This document shows positions 20,422-20,862 of a DNA stretch of 20,862 nucleotides, one piece after another (the first letter of the stretch is position 1; every line of letters starts with the position of its first letter). Made by a program: the position numbers and the translations under genes. The notes beneath the pieces were generated by a model. The model saw only the letters and a list, made by a program, of their open reading frames with translations. It ran no database searches and was not told the origin of the DNA. Source of the DNA: an uncultured Bacteroidales bacterium (GTDB taxonomy: Bacteria; Bacteroidota; Bacteroidia; Bacteroidales; Paludibacteraceae); assembly GCA_946619625.1 (NCBI GenBank), contig CAMOMF010000149.1, positions 1 through 20,862 on the forward strand. Direction: 5' to 3'.

Positions 20422-20862
20422 ATGAATGATGTAATTCAGGACATAACCGGTTCGGAGTACAAGTACGGCTTCACCACTGATATCCAGACGGACATCATCA
20501 GCCGCGGCTTGAACGAAGATGTCGTTCGCCTTATCTCGGAAAAGAAAGGCGAGCCCCATTGGTTGCTGGATTTCCGGTTGAAAGCCCTGCGCAAATGGCA
20601 GACGATGCCCCTCCCCACGTGGGCGCACCTGCACATCCCGGAAATAAACTTCCAGAACATCTCCTACTACGCCGCACCCAAGACCCAACGCGACGACGCC
20701 CCCAAAGAGATCGACCCCGAACTCATGAAGACGTTCGACAAACTGGGTATTCCCTTGGAGGAGCGCGCAGCTCTGAGCGGTATGGCAGTGGACGCGGTCA
20801 TGGACAGCGTGGCGGGGAAGACCACTTTCCGCGAGACGCCCAGCAAGGTGGGGATTCTCTTC
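20422..20862 (+). CDS. sufB: Fe-S cluster assembly protein SufB, 3' end outside the window
   Basis: First 147 codons of the SufB scaffold subunit (SufBCD complex), which assembles Fe-S clusters in the cytoplasm. Family pattern: YKYGFTTDIQTDIISRGLNEDVVRLIS, WLLDFRLKALRKWQTM, INFQNISYYAAPK, and the conserved end of the N-terminal region MAVDAVMDSVAGKTTF (residues given in outline). Full-length members have about 470-490 residues. ATG at 20422 is the first in-frame start and fits the family N-terminus. No promoter consensus lies in the 20 bp between the tRNA terminator and the start, so transcription may depend on read-through from the tRNA promoter, or on an atypical promoter overlapping the tRNA. 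The frame is open to the last base. Confidence 0.93.
   Translation, partial: MNDVIQDITGSEYKYGFTTDIQTDIISRGLNEDVVRLISEKKGEPHWLLDFRLKALRKWQTMPLPTWAHLHIPEINFQNISYYAAPKTQRDDAPKEIDPELMKTFDKLGIPLEERAALSGMAVDAVMDSVAGKTTFRETPSKVGILF

Overview
The window looks like a chromosomal segment of a member of the Bacteroidales (Prevotella/Bacteroides-like; I cannot name genus or species). Evidence: promoters of the Bacteroidetes type (TTTG, about 20 nt, TAnnTTTG), an Rpb6-like omega subunit next to bamD and coaBC, a carboxypeptidase-regulatory-domain TonB receptor, an ssrA tag ending in YALAA, weak Shine-Dalgarno signals with A/T-rich leaders, and best-recognised protein motifs of that order. There is no phage, IS element, CRISPR array or rRNA.

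Layout. (1) 1-8165, plus strand: class I fumarase (5' end outside the window), a membrane-anchored degenerate LytM protein, dxr, rseP with a large extra insert, a WbpD/WlbB-like acetyltransferase, then a TonB-dependent receptor reached through an array of 11-bp repeats. (2) 8166-8839: tmRNA (ssrA) with its promoter region. (3) 8840-9799, plus strand: active M23 endopeptidase with LysM. (4) 9813-13340, minus strand: tsaC, a GT2 glycosyltransferase, a ClC/CBS protein and xseB, transcribed in that order from a clear promoter at 13408-13439. (5) 13494-19648, minus strand: bamD, rpoZ-like omega, coaBC, a second TonB receptor and a single-PDZ HtrA protease, closed by a hairpin that also contains the promoter of the tsaC operon. 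(6) 19649-20299: about 650 bp without a gene, rich in short repeats, with a minus-strand promoter for bamD and a plus-strand promoter for tRNA-Cys. (7) tRNA-Cys(GCA), a strong terminator, and the 5' part of sufB, cut by the window end.

Many of the genes concern the envelope: BamD (outer-membrane assembly), HtrA and RseP (envelope proteolysis), two LytM/M23 proteins, two TonB receptors and two sugar-modifying enzymes. The rest is housekeeping (isoprenoid precursors, CoA, t6A tRNA modification, Fe-S assembly, trans-translation). The least ordinary features are outside the genes. They are: the chain of overlapping four-codon mini-ORFs built from 11-bp repeats in front of the first TonB receptor; dispersed palindromic repeats, one pair of which is read as an in-frame duplication in the BamD signal region; a near-identical extended promoter used three times; and A/T-rich short repeats before several start codons. 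Five genes appear to start with TTG or GTG. I see no complete novel defence or biosynthetic system here.
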